A stretch of DNA of 64,000 nucleotides from Maylandia zebra (GCF_041146795.1 NC_135167.1:9739954-9803953), one strand, 5' to 3'; shown: positions 13,943-27,420, counted from the stretch's first letter. Program-made: numbers and translations. The notes: generated by a model from the sequence alone, not told the origin.

Positions 13943-15619
13943 GATACTCAAACATAAACTGACAGGCAACCAGAAGATAAGGCCGAATGAGACAGTTGTA
14001 TTTATGTAAGCATTTCCCAGAAGCAGCTGTGTTCTTGAAAAAAATAAACACCTTGGTTCAAGAAATGTTTTCTGCTTTCATAATAGGTTATTTCAACCCT
14101 GTTGACCTACAGAAGCAAAAATCTAAATAACTCTGTAAAATAACTCTGTACTGACAATAAAAACATAACTGTGAAAACACGGACAAATCTTCATAGTTTC
14201 ATCAGTTGACACGTTAGCTACGTAGACTGACACCACCCAGTTATATGCACATGCATATGGTTACTATTGCTAGAATGCACTATAATAATTTGAGTACAAG
14301 TGAGGCAATAAGAACTTGGGCATTTCCTCTAATCTGTCATTCATTTGATAACTGCTGCTGCATATGCCCTTAGTTTTATTTGCTTGGCTAATATTTAAAG
14401 GCGCTCTGTGGTGTTTCCTTGTACTGTAAAAGTACAAAAGTTAAAGTGCAAAGCATTGCAGAAGGAACACCTCCAACTCTGAAAATTGGAGAATGGCAAA
14501 AGCAGACTCTTTTATAAACCTCTGCTGCTGTTGTGTGTGTCAAGCACAGAAAAAAAGAAAAAAAGAAAAAACATTTCTATCTGCAAACATTATTCATTGG
14601 GTGAATAAAAACAAACTGATACAAGTTTATTTTCTCACAAATAGTAAGCCTTATACACAAGTTTTTAAAAAAAAAAATCAAAGCACATACTTGATATTTT
14701 GGTGCTCATTCCCTGTGCATAGATAAGTGTTTACTACTCCAGAGAAGATGTTCCTCACAGCTATTCTAACCTTCATTTTCATTCAATTTTCCTGGTGAAG
14801 GTCATTGTTTGCTTTCCCCCCCTCTGTATACATTACATTTCACAGTCTATTGCTTCATTCTCATCTAATGACTTGCAGGCTCCACTGTCTGATTTGCCAA
14901 AAATGAAAGTAGTCATGACAGACTAAATGACTTCAATTCTACTCGGGAGTAGAACTACATACCCTCAATGAAAACCACGCACTTGATAAATAGTGAATAG
15001 AGAAGCAGACAGAGCTATCAAGAAGTACAGTCATGATGCAATAAAGCTGAACCACAAAAAAGACACGATTAAAGTTGTTTATGCAATACAAAAAAGGAAA
15101 TGGTTATTTTATTTTGAATTGTGCTTTTAAAAAATTGCATTTCGTCAGACTCTGCGTGATTATAAAAGCCGCCTGTGCGATGTTGTCTTTTAATAGTGCA
15201 ACTGTTTTGTATTTGTGAATTTCATTTGGAACAAACATAAGGCACGAAACAATTCAGCTTGGACATATTTATTAGAGTTTATTCCTGATGATTAGAACTA
15301 CTTTAATGGATGTAAGAGGATAACCTGCTATCTAAAATAAATGAATGAACCAAACTGTATTCCAAAGAGTTTGGATGACCTTAGCAATTATTGACACCAC
15401 TTGATATGCTGTGTAACACTGATGTCTGATAATAGTACTGCTTATCTATGTTATCTCAAATTAGATAATAACCTTAGCATATAGAGTTTACAGATTTTGT
15501 TCATAGTGTTCAATAGAGTACCTTAAGCCAGCATCGCCTTTGGGCTCAAATTTAAAATGCTACAAATGCTGTAACAACACAGGATAATTTAATAGGTTTC
15601 TGACTGCCAGTCCCCAGGA

Positions 15620-15920
15620 GCCAACACGAGACAGGAGGGGAAAAAGCAGCTATTCTAATGTGCGCTTGGCTCTCTCTTCCTTGCAACTAGCTCTGATAGG
15701 AATGATGGTTTTTATATGTATCTCTTTCTGAGTGGAGGCAGATGTTCCGCATTCTCCAGCAGTGCTCCGTTCCAGGGGGAAATCAGGGAAAACTACGCAC
15801 TATAAAATTAAACCACTGACACTTCACCGGCCCTGAAACCAAACAGGGCCTGCAGCATCGGCAAGCTGGAGCGAATCCATCATTTCTCATTTTTAGAGGG
15901 TTCCATCTGCGCTTACTTTC
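15620..15920. promoter_or_regulatory. Candidate conserved non-coding element
   Basis: Unique, balanced sequence without coding potential, including aggagccaacacgagacagg and caccggccctgaaaccaaac. It stands out from AT-rich flanks. Conservation is not testable here. Confidence 0.22.
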
Positions 15921-17689
15921 ATTAACACTAGCTATATCTGCAGTGAGTTGCTTTATAAAAGATAAACACTGCGATACTTATTCGTCAGGTCCCATTGTGT
16001 CCTGCATGAAAAAATTTAGGAACACCACATATAAACAGGTACAAAAGCTAACATTATCTGATTTTATTATGTGCAAAACATCAGTAATTATTTACATCAT
16101 TGTGTGCCACAGTGAGATTGACTCTGTCCTAACAAAGAGACAGCCTGTTCAAAATATGTGTTTCAGTCTGAATAAGATATTTTTGGCTCAGGATGGTACA
16201 GATGGTAGGGCTGATTTCCTGGATGAGTCATTAGAGCTTTATTGTTAAGTCCATTTTCCAGAAATGATTTGTTGCTTTTTCAAACTAGGAACTAAAAATC
16301 TACTAGTTAGCAAATGCACTTGAATACTGCACACACACTGGTGTGCAAATGTTTTTGCCCATAAATGTAAATTGGGGATGCTTTTAAAAATGATGGCGTG
16401 AATTGTTTTTAATCAGGATTGATTCAGTATAAAGCGGTAAACAAGGGACAAAAGTCTCACGCGTGCGGTTTTTTAAAGTAGCTGGCAGGTAGATTGTTGT
16501 AAACACCTAACATCTGCTTTACAGAAAAGAAATAGAAGTCAAAAAGCTGACATGGTAAAACAGTTTTGGTGGACGCAAATTTGTGAGTTCTTTGATTATT
16601 GGAGGGGCTACAGTTAGAAATTCACTGATATTAAGAGATTTCCTTTCTATAGAAATGACTACAACCTCCCATAAATAATGTTGTGTTAAATATGGTTCTC
16701 CAGACTGTGGGCTGGTTCTCATAAATAGAGTAAAGGGGAACTGTTCTGTTGATTGAGGCTGTTTCAGATACTTGTGCCTCTTTATCTAAACTTAGTCTGA
16801 TTTGATAATGTTGATAACAGATAATAGATCATGACCACATTATCGGAGAACTCCATGTTCTTCTTGTGGCTAAACTGTCTAGTACAAAATGACTCACAGT
16901 ATGTTTTTGGTCATTACCATGCTGCAGAAGAAATCTTACACATGCAGTTTTTCATGTATATTTGTTACTGTTGCTCTGTTTAGTAAAATGTTTATTCATA
17001 CTGCATGAGAATAAAAATAATAATAAAATGAAAGTGAAAGCAAAATGTAATTGGAAAGAAAGGATAAACATTGGATGCTTAGAACAAAATGAAAAGATGC
17101 TGTAGCCTGTAGCTTGATGCACTCTACAGTATCTCTGCATGTTCCATTTGAAGTCAAAAGTTCAGAGAATTTTCAACTTGTAGCAGCTTCACAAACCCTG
17201 ATTTAACAGTCCAAGAGGGCGCCAGCATGCACAAAGATTAGTAAAACTGCACTGCTACTTTTATGTATTTGTGATTTGCTCCACTGGCCAGACTCTGTAT
17301 ATGAATGTGTTGCAGCAGTGTTATAAAGTGCAAGAAAACAAGCACTGAGCTGCATTGGTAGTGATGCGTGAATGGCTCTACCTCCTAAGGAGCAAAACAA
17401 ATGCTGTTTTTCTTTGTTTTTTCCACTTTATGACAAAAACACAACTCAACTCACAAGTGACATCACTCCCAGCTCCAACATCCCACTTCTGCAGTATGGA
17501 ATTCAGCACCTGACCAGTTCGATCTCCCTAAGCTTAATTGATGGCGTTAATAAAATGTATAAAATCAGTGTATTTACTTTCCAACACAGATTTAGTATAA
17601 GATCCTCATACAGCCCATTTTAATTATAGTAACTCTATTAATTTCTTTCTATTTTTTTGAGTGAGTCCATTGTAACTATTTAGCCTTTA

Positions 17690-18000
17690 AAGTTGCCTCC
17701 ACTAGTAGCCAATGACACCCAGTTGAACCTGGATAAGAGGATTAGGCCTCAAGCATTATGGAAATGGTAAAGATCAAAAGAGAACCAGCAATGGTCAGGC
17801 TGTTCATGCAGGTAGACTGGTGGAACAAAGCCTTTTTAATTACCCTTTTAATTGCCCCTTTAACAGCATGAATTAGCATTTTAATGATGGGTGTGTAATT
17901 AGGGTGGAAAAGGCTACAAGAGCTGCAGGCTGCTAATAATGCCTCTCAGCTCAGAGATCACAGCAACAGGAGACAAGAGCAGCTGCACCTGAGTGCCAAC
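17690..18000. promoter_or_regulatory. Candidate conserved non-coding element (TAAT-rich)
   Basis: Dense homeodomain-type cores: tttttaattacccttttaat, gcatgaattagcattttaat, gtgtaattagggtgg. Unique sequence, no coding character. Resembles developmental enhancers. Confidence 0.3.
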
Positions 18001-18700
18001 ACACACTGCATCACACAGCAAACAATGAACAGATGCTACATACAAACACCCACACACACACACACACGCATATTAGAGCTTTCTGCACACACAGATATAT
18101 GGATTCATATATACAAAAGTTTAGCAGTCACTGGGGTGAACAATTAATGGACATCCAGAAATGAAGAGAACTCAGTAACAAACATTTTCTCACACACGAC
18201 TGCTTGCCAACTCTACAAACGCCTGATTAAATCATTAAACTGATCATTAAAATAATTACACATCATCAGTCACTACCCTAAACCTGGCAGTTTCTTGTTT
18301 GTGTTACATTGTAGTTCTATATTGGGAGCAATGATCATGTTATCTACAACATACAATAACAGACGCACTTGCAAACAGACCACTTAAATACACAGACTCA
18401 TACGCGCACATTTCGAGCACGTAGCCTATCAGTGCACGACTTACAGAGGATAGCTTTGAGGACCTTGGCAATTACACTATTAACTACAACCTCCCGAGCT
18501 TCCCCACTCTCATGTTGAGATGGAAACGATGGTAAAGGATGAGAGTAGTTTTGCTAAAGGCTTTCCAGCTAATTAAAAGACTAACGTTGCTTCCAAATGA
18601 CCATTAGGATGCATTTGGCTTGTATGCAAAAAAGGCAGAGATGTACATCTCATCGTAACATCGAAACGCAAGTTGAAAGCAGGCACCATCAAACTTGCCA

Positions 18701-18730
18701 GTGTGTGTATGCGTGTGTGTGTGTGTGTGT
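18701..18730. repeat. (GT)n microsatellite
   Basis: GT dinucleotides with one interruption (atgc). Confidence 0.95.
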
Positions 18731-18959
18731 ATTATTTGTTTCAACAGAAACCTTTACCTGTGTTTACACGCAATGCAAATTGTTCAGCAATCTAATTTAT
18801 TTACATATGAACAATAACTTAAATCTGCCTGTAGGAGACACAATGCAGGCAGTAATTATGTGACATAATGACGATGTTTGAAAAACAACAGCAGCCACAT
18901 ATCTGATTATACTCTAGGAAGAATATCTGCAGTGCAATAATGGAGGTAGCTACCTAGAA

Positions 18960-19450
18960 GCTCATTGTAAATTCAAAGTATTCTTTTTCTTTTCCACATA
19001 ATGAAATATAAATGCGCTCCCTCTCATTGACCCTAGATTTGTATTTTATGAGAATCTTTGCTGCTAGTATTTACATTTAGACACTAATGCCATGTTTGTT
19101 TGCTTGCAGCTTTTTATTATGTGAAACTTGTAATCAGCCGCAGTCTGAAACCTGCCATTCTTTTCACTTGTCTTATTTGATTGCAGCGTCTTTTTACAAG
19201 CAAGTAAGTTTTATTTAGCACTGCAATAGGATTATTTAACCAGCACTTTGGTCTATCATGACCATCTTTGTGTAGTTTTGTTTCTGAGGAAGAGAGAAGG
19301 GGTTATTATGCTCTGGACGTTTGTCCTAATTATTTTTCCCACAGATGAGGTTGCATTCCTCATGACCCAATCACGGAGAGGGGATAGCTTGTTATTAACG
19401 ATCTGAAGACAAACAAACATGCTGACTAAATGGCATCCATTCAAAATAAC
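18960..19450. promoter_or_regulatory. Candidate conserved non-coding element
   Basis: Long unique stretch with gtaatcagccgcagtctgaa, ttatttgattgcagcg and acccaatcacggagagg. No ORF has coding character. Speculative. Confidence 0.25.
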
Positions 19451-20516
19451 CTTTTTCTTTTTTTTTCTTTTTTATTTGGCTGTCCTCGCAATGATAAAAT
19501 TCAAACAAACAAATGTAGAAACACAGCGAGCAAAACAAATAAGAGAATAATCTTAATATTTTTAGCATGAGACTTTCAGCTTTGGAACAATGGAACAGAT
19601 TTTTCTCTTTTCCCTTGAGGCATGCAGGACTGTGGCATGATGACACAGCGGGCAATAATGCCATTAGCAGACTATTACTGTTATTTGATGTGCATGAAGC
19701 AGCCCTTCTACAGATGGTTTAGTAATGTTCAGGGTATTAGGCCTGTTGTCATGGTGAACACAAAGGCTCCAGCAAACTGTCGGGGAAAATTATTGAGATA
19801 ATAAGCCTTTCTTGTCCTAATGGATTTGTTTCCAGTGATGTTAAATGTTGAACACACATAAGTGTGACAAGCCAAAAACACAAGCCAAACAGACAAATAC
19901 AAACATTCAGTTGTATTTGCTTTATTATCCTTTTGATATATGGCATACATTAAATATGTAGGATTTCTCAAGTATCCCCATTCCTTTTCTCCCCTTTTGT
20001 GGTGCTTGGAAGTCAGTTGCAACGTTAGAACGAGGCCCATTCTGTTAGAAGTCATGTATACTCCACAGACATGTCAGATGATAATGAACATGAGAGCCTG
20101 TGAGTGGGGGTCTGTAGTTAAACACTCAATAGCGGATGGAGTGTTGGATGAATATATTGGCTGTGATATCTGTTTGGTTTTTTTCACAGATATTTGTGGT
20201 CAACTTCCTTCAGCTCTGTAAATAACTATCTTGTATGTAAAAGCATATGCTAATGGAAAATGTAGTATGATTTAAATTGTCTTAACCAGCCCATCAAATA
20301 CTGCTATTAAAGCTGCTGGATTCAGAGATACAAACAAGATGTCCTTTGGTGTCCCTTTATGCAGCGGCTCATGGTCTCACTCCCAACCTTTTACATGTAG
20401 CCACTCATTGTTTTCAATTTTAATACATTTGATACTATTAATCGGAACTTTTATATTTTTGATCCAAATCGTGATTTTTTTTTTAAGTAATTTTGTTAAA
20501 ATGTGGAATGAGTATC

Positions 20517-20930
20517 CAGCATACATCTTTAGTGACTTTAAAAAACAAGAATTGGGTGCACAAGTTTGAATTTATTTTGAATTTTCTCTAATTCACACAG
20601 GATCAAAATGATTGATGTGGGCTGAAATATACAAGCATATAGTATGTATTTTTAAAAAGGTTCCCCACTTTCCCTGCGGGTGGTCTTCAGACCAATTTGT
20701 CTTATACTAACTAAGGGGAACTACCAGTTGTAGGTAAATGATTTTGGCCTCGTCAAGCTAAAAGATGTTGCAGAGCCTTTGGCACCAGTTAATAAAAGAT
20801 TTAGTGAGTATATGTGTTTATTTGAGCCTAAATCTAAACTTTTGATTCTGTGTCGATTAGAGAAAATTCAAAATAAATTCAAACTTGCACCCAATTCTTG
20901 TTTCATTGAAGTCATTGTAGATGTATGCTG
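20517..20930. mobile_element. Foldback MITE with about 90-base inverted arms
   Basis: The left arm (20517-20609) and right arm (20842-20930) are inverted copies, nearly identical over caagaattgggtgca and tttgaatttattttgaattt. The core is about 230 bases without an ORF. Superfamily unknown; a clear target duplication is not visible. Confidence 0.7.
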
Positions 20931-23045
20931 TACAATCGATCCAGTCTGAGTGAGAAACACATTAAAAACACCAAAATACCATGACATTACTCATGGGCAG
21001 GCATTCACACCTCTGATGAGTCATCATACTCTAGATCCTTTTGGGTTCCTGGATGAGTACAATTACAAATCAATGAATTTTTTTTGTCTTGTCTTTTTTT
21101 TTTTCTCAGTGATTGAGGGTGGCTAACAGCATCGTCAGCATGACCTTGGTTTGTTAAGAAAGGAAAGGCAGTTAGAAAGGCAGTTAAAGTAAACTGGCCT
21201 TGTTATCTGAGCTTCTGCAGGCCCCGCTACCATCCTTGCAGTTTACTTTTTGGTACTTTGATTACAAACTCTTTCTGTTTAAGCTAAAATATCCAACCCA
21301 TAAAAATGAAACAGAATCAATATAGTATGCGGTTAATATTTACCTTCATGAACAACACAAAGCAATAACATGTACAGAATAATCACCAGTGGTATTAAAA
21401 TCTGTTTAGACAACTCACAAAGCCTATATAGTGACACGCGTTTGCTTTTACACACTTTTTCTTATCAAATTTGATATTTCAGAGAGCTCACTTGTCCACA
21501 GTCACAATAGGAAGAGCTGATTCTGCTGAAGGTCACCCTGACATCAGAGCTGAATGAATGACATTTAGAGTACAATTTCCTATTTTTCACCATTTTCTTT
21601 GAAAGGAGTTATGCTACGTGAACAGACCATGCATGCGTCCACAGAGCCATACTCGCACACAACCATACAGAAGCCTTTCAGCTGCCGCTAAGCTATTGTA
21701 TTCTACTACAGTGAGTTACATTAATGACTTGTCCTGTCCCCCGGCCACTTCCTTCCCATCAGATCCCATCAGAATTAAAATATAGACTGATGATTCAAAA
21801 TGTATTTAAAATTTGAAAATGAATTGATGGTCAAACACTGAAATAGAATATACTCAAAATAAAGTTCTTAGGGAAACACTCTAAAATATTTCTTAAGAGC
21901 CTTTGGTTCTCTTCTTAATCCCCAGAAGAATCAAGAAGTACATTAGACATTATTTCAAAAGATTATGTATTATATAAACATTCTCTTTTTGCTTATATAA
22001 ATTTCCAGAATTATAGCTGGTACTTTTGCTTCTGTTATTAGAAGCTGGTATTTACTTTCTAACCCTGTTGCAAAAGGACATGTCTCTTTGTGCTCCTTTC
22101 CAGGATAATCAAGTCATCCTTGTTCACATGCCTCCCTATATCTTTCCCCCAGCACCTTGACCTTTATCTTCAGCTAAATCTTATTTGCCTTCAAGACTTT
22201 ATAGGGTTTCCCAGTCATTCATAATCTATTTGCAGTGTCCTACAGACTTTTCATTGCTATGACATTTGACAAAAAGCTTAATGGTAAGATATTTCAGTCC
22301 CTGTATTTGTTCACCGTTGACTTTTAGTGATTTATTTTGGAAACATTGAGTGCATATGTTGTGAGATGCTTTCCTCGGGTTATGTTTTCCACAGTTTAAG
22401 GAAATTTTAGATATATATTTCATCAATCATTTATATTTATGAAGGCAGAGGAAGAAATAAGAAAAAATATTTTTTTAATATGTTACTGTTTACTGTCAAG
22501 TTTCAACAGAATGCAACGCACTACATAAAAAAACTGTAGAATTACAATTATTAAGTGTCACAAAATATCGAATATAGTTTATGTACAAAGTATATTTATA
22601 ATCATGTAAATAATATATAAAAATCTTGGACCTTGAAATTTCTTTCTACACATTTTTTAGGATATTTAGATGCTCATATTTCCAAACTGAAAGTACCCTG
22701 GGGAATACCAACACGACTCTGATTTGCTGTCAAATCCACAGAAATAGCTGAATTCTTACCATAAACAGCTTCTAATAAGATCTGGACAATATTATCGACA
22801 GCATTTGGAAGTGCTAAATGATATGTGCATTCTAAAGTTTAGTACCATGGATACTGTTTGGTGGTATTATGCACAGTTTCCATTGACAAGAAAAGAAGAG
22901 CATAGAGCAGCAGGAATAGGAGAAAAATAGTTCCCAAATAGACATTTCACAGAACTGCAAACAGTGCACACAATGATTCAATGGCTTGTAGAATGACCTT
23001 TAACAGCGTTAACTTGAAGTTAATGCTTTCTGTATAAATTTATCA
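20931..23045. other. Gene-free AT-rich sequence
   Basis: No supported gene, repeat array or defined element seen. Confidence 0.5.
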
Positions 23046-23935
23046 ATTTCTTACACTGTTGTGGGTGAATTCAATTGAGGTTTGCAGGGATTTATTTAGG
23101 CACAGCTCTGTTGAGGTCAAATACAGCATTTAGTCATTCTGTTGTCGATTTGCTACTGTGCTTGGAATCTCTGTCCTGTTGCATGACCCAAAGTTGACCA
23201 ATCTTTAGCCGTTGGACAGATGGCCTGACATTTGACTCTACAGTGCTCTGGTGTACAGAAGAGTTCATGGTCGACTCAATGACTGCAAGGTGCCCAGGTC
23301 CTTGCAGTCATTGCAGCAAAATAAGCTCAAATCATTACCCTCTCCACCACTGTGCTTGAGAGTTGGTATGAAGGCTTTGTGTTGATATGGTATGTTTGGA
23401 TTTCACCAAATATTTCCACTTTGGTCTCGTCTGTCCAAAGGCTGTTGTTTTAAAGGTCTTAAGTTTTGTTCAGATGCAATCATTTTATTTTTTTCTCCTG
23501 GCAACCATTCTAAACAGGCCATACTTGTTCAGTCTTTTTCTAATTATACTATCATTAACAGTGATATTTAACATACTAGCATGCTAGGTTTTTGTAGTTT
23601 CTTTGACCATTGCAACCTTGGGTTAAATTCACTGGGAAGTCCACTCCTGGGAAGATTGGCTGTGCCGAATGGTTTCCGCTCGTGAATAATCTTTCGCACA
23701 GTAAAATAATGAACTTTAAATTGTTTGGAAATGGCCTTACAACACTTCCCAGATTGGTGGGGAGCAACAGTTGCTTTTTAAAGATCATTACTGATGTCCG
23801 TCCTCCTTGGCATTGTGTTAAAACCCCCCTGACTGCTCCAGACCTACAAACTGCCAAAACGTCTGATATAGAGGTGGTCACACTTACTGATGATCAGTTA
23901 ATTACGTGCATTTGAGTAACAGCACCTGGCTCCTC
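23046..23935 (-). mobile_element. Inactive Tc1-like transposon, internally deleted
   Basis: Minus-strand relic of a widespread teleost Tc1 family. The transposase start (MPRRTDISNDL) is read near 23,815, followed at once by a TAA, then helix-turn-helix remnants KAISKQF and NLPRSGLPS. Later segments (near 23,450-23,500 and 23,100-23,280) keep the family order, but the C-terminal part is missing. Stops and deletions show it is dead. Family identity comes from recalled repeat sequence. Confidence 0.75.
23277..23313. repeat. Perfect 14-base-stem hairpin inside Tc1 relic
   Basis: caatgactgcaagg (23277-23290) and ccttgcagtcattg (23300-23313) around the loop tgcccaggt. The right arm appears to be an extra inverted copy not present in related elements. 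Confidence 0.8.
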
Positions 23936-24885
23936 TTAATTCCTGTGAAAGAAAATTAGCAAAATGGATGAAGACTGACCTCCAAGATCATGACATAATA
24001 CTTTACCAGGTTTTGCATCATTTGTCACATAAAGTAGATTTAATGAAAGAAGACAGAAGGAGAGCCCAAATTCAAAGTCTAGTTGCTCTTGCAGGACCCA
24101 AAACCTGCAGCGAAAAGAGAACAAAAATGGATGAGAAGAAAATGTTGGACTTTTCTGAAGCTGTTTGTTGTGGAATTCCAATTTAGTTCCACTTTGTTTC
24201 TAAATAGTGTGCTCTTCGCTGAGCAGAAGGGTGCCATGGAATTTGAGACAACCATATCTTAGTATTTAAAAAAAAAAAACAACTGCAGAAAATGTTGTAA
24301 ATGAACTGTTAATTTAATGTGTCAGCTCTTCAAATATACTCATTTCCCCATTAAAAAACAACAAAAATGTTTTTAAAAATATAAGGTGATGGAAGCAAGT
24401 CCATATCCAAATGGAGCTGTTACAGGAATTAAAATTTGCAGGTGTGATAATGTTTGTGTTGTGAGACAATGGCATGTTTGACAGCCCACTTTTGCATCCT
24501 TTAAACAAGCACCACCAACTCATGAGTGTCAGATGACATACATGCGATTTTGTGTGCATTTATGTACCTTGAAATATTTACTTGCATCCTTGGTGTGCAT
24601 TTGCCACAAAAGGTTTGAAAACCGATAGAATGGGGGTTTGCTACCAAACATTTGGGTTTAAAACCACATTATTTCTCTATAAAATAACATGTTTCTCAAC
24701 AACTCTTCTTCTTTTGTCCTTTAGAGCCGATGGACTCAGGACCTCATTTATGATCTGCTTCTAATACCTGCAATCGGTAGCTATGGTGCAAGCTTCCTTG
24801 ATATCTTCCTTAATGTGGTTTCTCACGTTGTCTTTAACGCCGACTTTTGCAACTTCTGTTAGGCTGGTCTTTTGCACCACGGGAG
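23936..24885. other. Gene-free sequence
   Basis: No supported gene. Mostly AT-rich; the short open frames lack splice or family support. Confidence 0.45.
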
Positions 24886-24919
24886 CTTGGGATCACGGGT
24901 ATCGGCCCGTGATCCCAAG
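24886..24919. repeat. Perfect 14-base-stem hairpin
   Basis: cttgggatcacggg and cccgtgatcccaag around the 6-base loop tatcgg. GC-richer than its surroundings. It overlaps a minus-strand FKYLGS reading that resembles LINE reverse-transcriptase text, so it may be within a repeat. Confidence 0.85.
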
Positions 24920-24935
24920 TACTTAAATTTGTGAA

Positions 24936-25012
24936 CCTGAGCCTTGAGATGATGGTTGTTGTGATTTGACACTGCATAAATAAAACTGAATAGAATAGAA
25001 GTGAATTGGACT
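24936..25012 (+). mobile_element. 3' tail of a teleost LINE/SINE-type retroposon
   Basis: ttgagatgatggttgttgtgatttgacactgcataaataaaactgaatagaatagaa: the 3' end common to many fish retroposons, ending in a tgaat-type short repeat. The body upstream is not recognisable. Confidence 0.55.
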
Positions 25013-26939
25013 TTAGCCTGTATGAGTATGCATGAGTTCATAGTGATTCCAAAAGAGGTGTCCGTGTCTGTGAATATTGAACTATCACCAGCAAACATCA
25101 AATGAGTTAGGAAGCCATCTTCCCCAAAATTGGACTCCAGTGTTCAATTTTTCTCCTTTATAAGAGGTTTGGAGAATAGTTTATGAGTCACCTTTACTAG
25201 TTTAAACATATTTGAGAGAAAATAGTTTTTGGTTTTTTGTATTTAAGTGGAAGTGTAATAGTAATATTTGCCTCATCTGTAAGAGATGTCATAGTTTGAT
25301 ATAACCAACACAGTGATATATTGGCTAAAGAACCTGAGAGGACTTGTGCTTTGATATGATAATATGCACTACCTCGTTTAGATGTGTTGAACCAAAGATT
25401 CAAGCACAGTAAAAAACAAAAACAAACAACAAAAGCACTTCTTTAAGATTCCTGATTTAAACATCCTTGTTTACGTCTGGTATCACATAATGAGGCACTC
25501 TGACATCCTAAATGTATAAATTCATCTACCGCCACGTTTAATGCCTTGAAATGCAGTTGATTGATTCAAAAACTATGTTGGCATTATTTCTGAGCGTTTT
25601 CCCAACTTTAGTTTTAGTTCCCAAACTTTTACAATTCATGGTTGCAGCTTTTTCTCTTCACACTTGTTTCTGTGGGCATTATCAAGCGGAGCAATTTGGG
25701 ACACACGAACAGATAGATGTCAGACCCGGAGACTTCTAGCTTTATTATACTTGGAGAAAAATTATTGTTTTGGTTTTTTTGTGTATGCCAAATGTACCAG
25801 TGTTGGGGGTCTATATTACATCTTCAAATATAGATTAAACCAAAAACGTGTTATATTTCTGATATGAAGTCAAAGTGGGTTGCTCATTGAGAAAGTCTTA
25901 GCTATTTTTATACAATCAGCTGTTTACGAACCAGCACTCCAAAGGCCTCTGGGATCAGATGGTAGTGACAAGTTCTTAACAATGTTTTTTTCTCTTCTTT
26001 TTGAAAACACAAAATAAAGAAAGCCATAGCCCTCTAAACAACCAGAAACATGTTCTTGCACCACACTGTGAATAGGATGGTCTCTGTAGCCTGCAGTTGT
26101 GAGGGTGGAGGAGGAGGAGGAGGAGGGTGCAGGCTGGTTGGAATCAGTGACATTCTTCAAGGCCAGTGTAAGATTAAAGACCAGGGCTGTCGTGCCTCTG
26201 ATCATATATTCACAAAAGATACCCTGTGAAGAACACATCTTTAAAGAGAGGCTGGCTGAAAATAACACCACTACTTGTGAATATTTGTGGCAGGGTATTA
26301 TACATATCATATAAATGGTCTATTACTGAGTAAGGCGCTTACAAACCAAATACTTTTTGTAACTCGCCCTCTCGTTTGGCACAGTTGTGTGAGCAGCTGC
26401 CTCCAGTGGCATGAGTTTGTCCTCTGTGATTTTTTTATGTGTGTAAAAATCACAGATCCTAGATTTGGATTTAACTGAAAGACTTTGCAGTCTCTCTAGC
26501 TCTATTTTTTCTGATCGCAATACCTCCAACATCCTAGCATTGTGGCATTGAGCTTAAAGAGCACTGATTAAAAAAAGCTAACAGCCTTGGGCACAGTGTG
26601 CAACCACAAGCATTTATGCAGAAATGAAAAATGTCAATAGTGCTTCCTTCCATAATATTGCCTATTTCTCCAGCACATAACACTGGCCTGTGACTCATGA
26701 ACATAAATTCAGTGCACATAGTATACTAAACCGAGTAATGATTAATATAACTTTCATCTTGGGTTTGCTTCACTTGGTGTGGCCTTGAGCTTTTTTACAG
26801 TCATGGCATAGTGGAAAAATGTAATGGCTTGCTATTCTGCATGTCCTTCAAATAAAATATTTCCATAATGGATTCTCATTGGTAGATATATATACATAGA
26901 CTGCACCATAAGCTTTGCCCTCTTTGTATCTTTCACAAG

Positions 26940-27420
26940 AGAGTTAATCAAAAACTCTGCTTGATCTCACAGCCCCTGGAAAGCAACAGCAAATGGCTGT
27001 TGAGAAGTATTAATATAATAATCAAGCGTTTCAGGTTGCTCTTAATTCAATTGTCTCTCTTAACATTTCCCAGCTATGTCAATCAATGTGCCTGCCTTGT
27101 CTTTAAAGCAACAGAGGAGTTATCCATTCCGGCACCATTAAAACATCAATGTCTCATTTCTGCTAAATGGCAGAGGAAAGATAATTGGCATGTGTGCATG
27201 CATATTAATTAACTGATAATGAGACGATAAGGCCCCCTCTTTATCTGCAGGTGTGGAGCCACTAATCAATTGGCAGTGAAATGGGGTAAAAATGCGCTTC
27301 TTTTATCCCACTACTGAAATTAAAAACCTATTTAGTACCACGTTTTCCAACAAAGTGCTTTTCATTTATCTTCTCCGGCGCATTATTCAATCACACTTTC
27401 CATTTGTATAATGGTAATAT
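26940..27420. promoter_or_regulatory. Candidate developmental enhancer / conserved element
   Basis: About 480 bases of unique sequence with many homeodomain cores (cttaattcaattg, gcatattaattaactgataa), a GATA-like gataagg, tttatctgcaggtgtgg and ctaatcaattggcagtg. Strongly resembles conserved vertebrate enhancers; no coding character. Inferred from appearance only. Confidence 0.35.

Larger units (their letters stand above)
13940..20516. other. Gene-free stretch with possible regulatory blocks
   Basis: No supported gene. Simple repeats at 18,051-18,068 (CA) and 18,701-18,730 (GT). Segments around 15,620-15,920, 17,690-18,000 and 18,960-19,450 look like unique, compositionally balanced regulatory DNA; the remainder is AT-rich filler. 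Confidence 0.4.

Noticed and set aside
24859..25101. LINE reverse transcriptase coding region (FKYLGS on the minus strand)
   Set aside because: Only a few residues resemble such text and the orientation disagrees with the plus-strand retroposon tail; too weak to annotate.
25924..26310. 128-codon minus-strand open frame, longest in the left half
   Set aside because: No recognised domain, irregular composition, contains a simple GAG-type repeat, no splice-site support.
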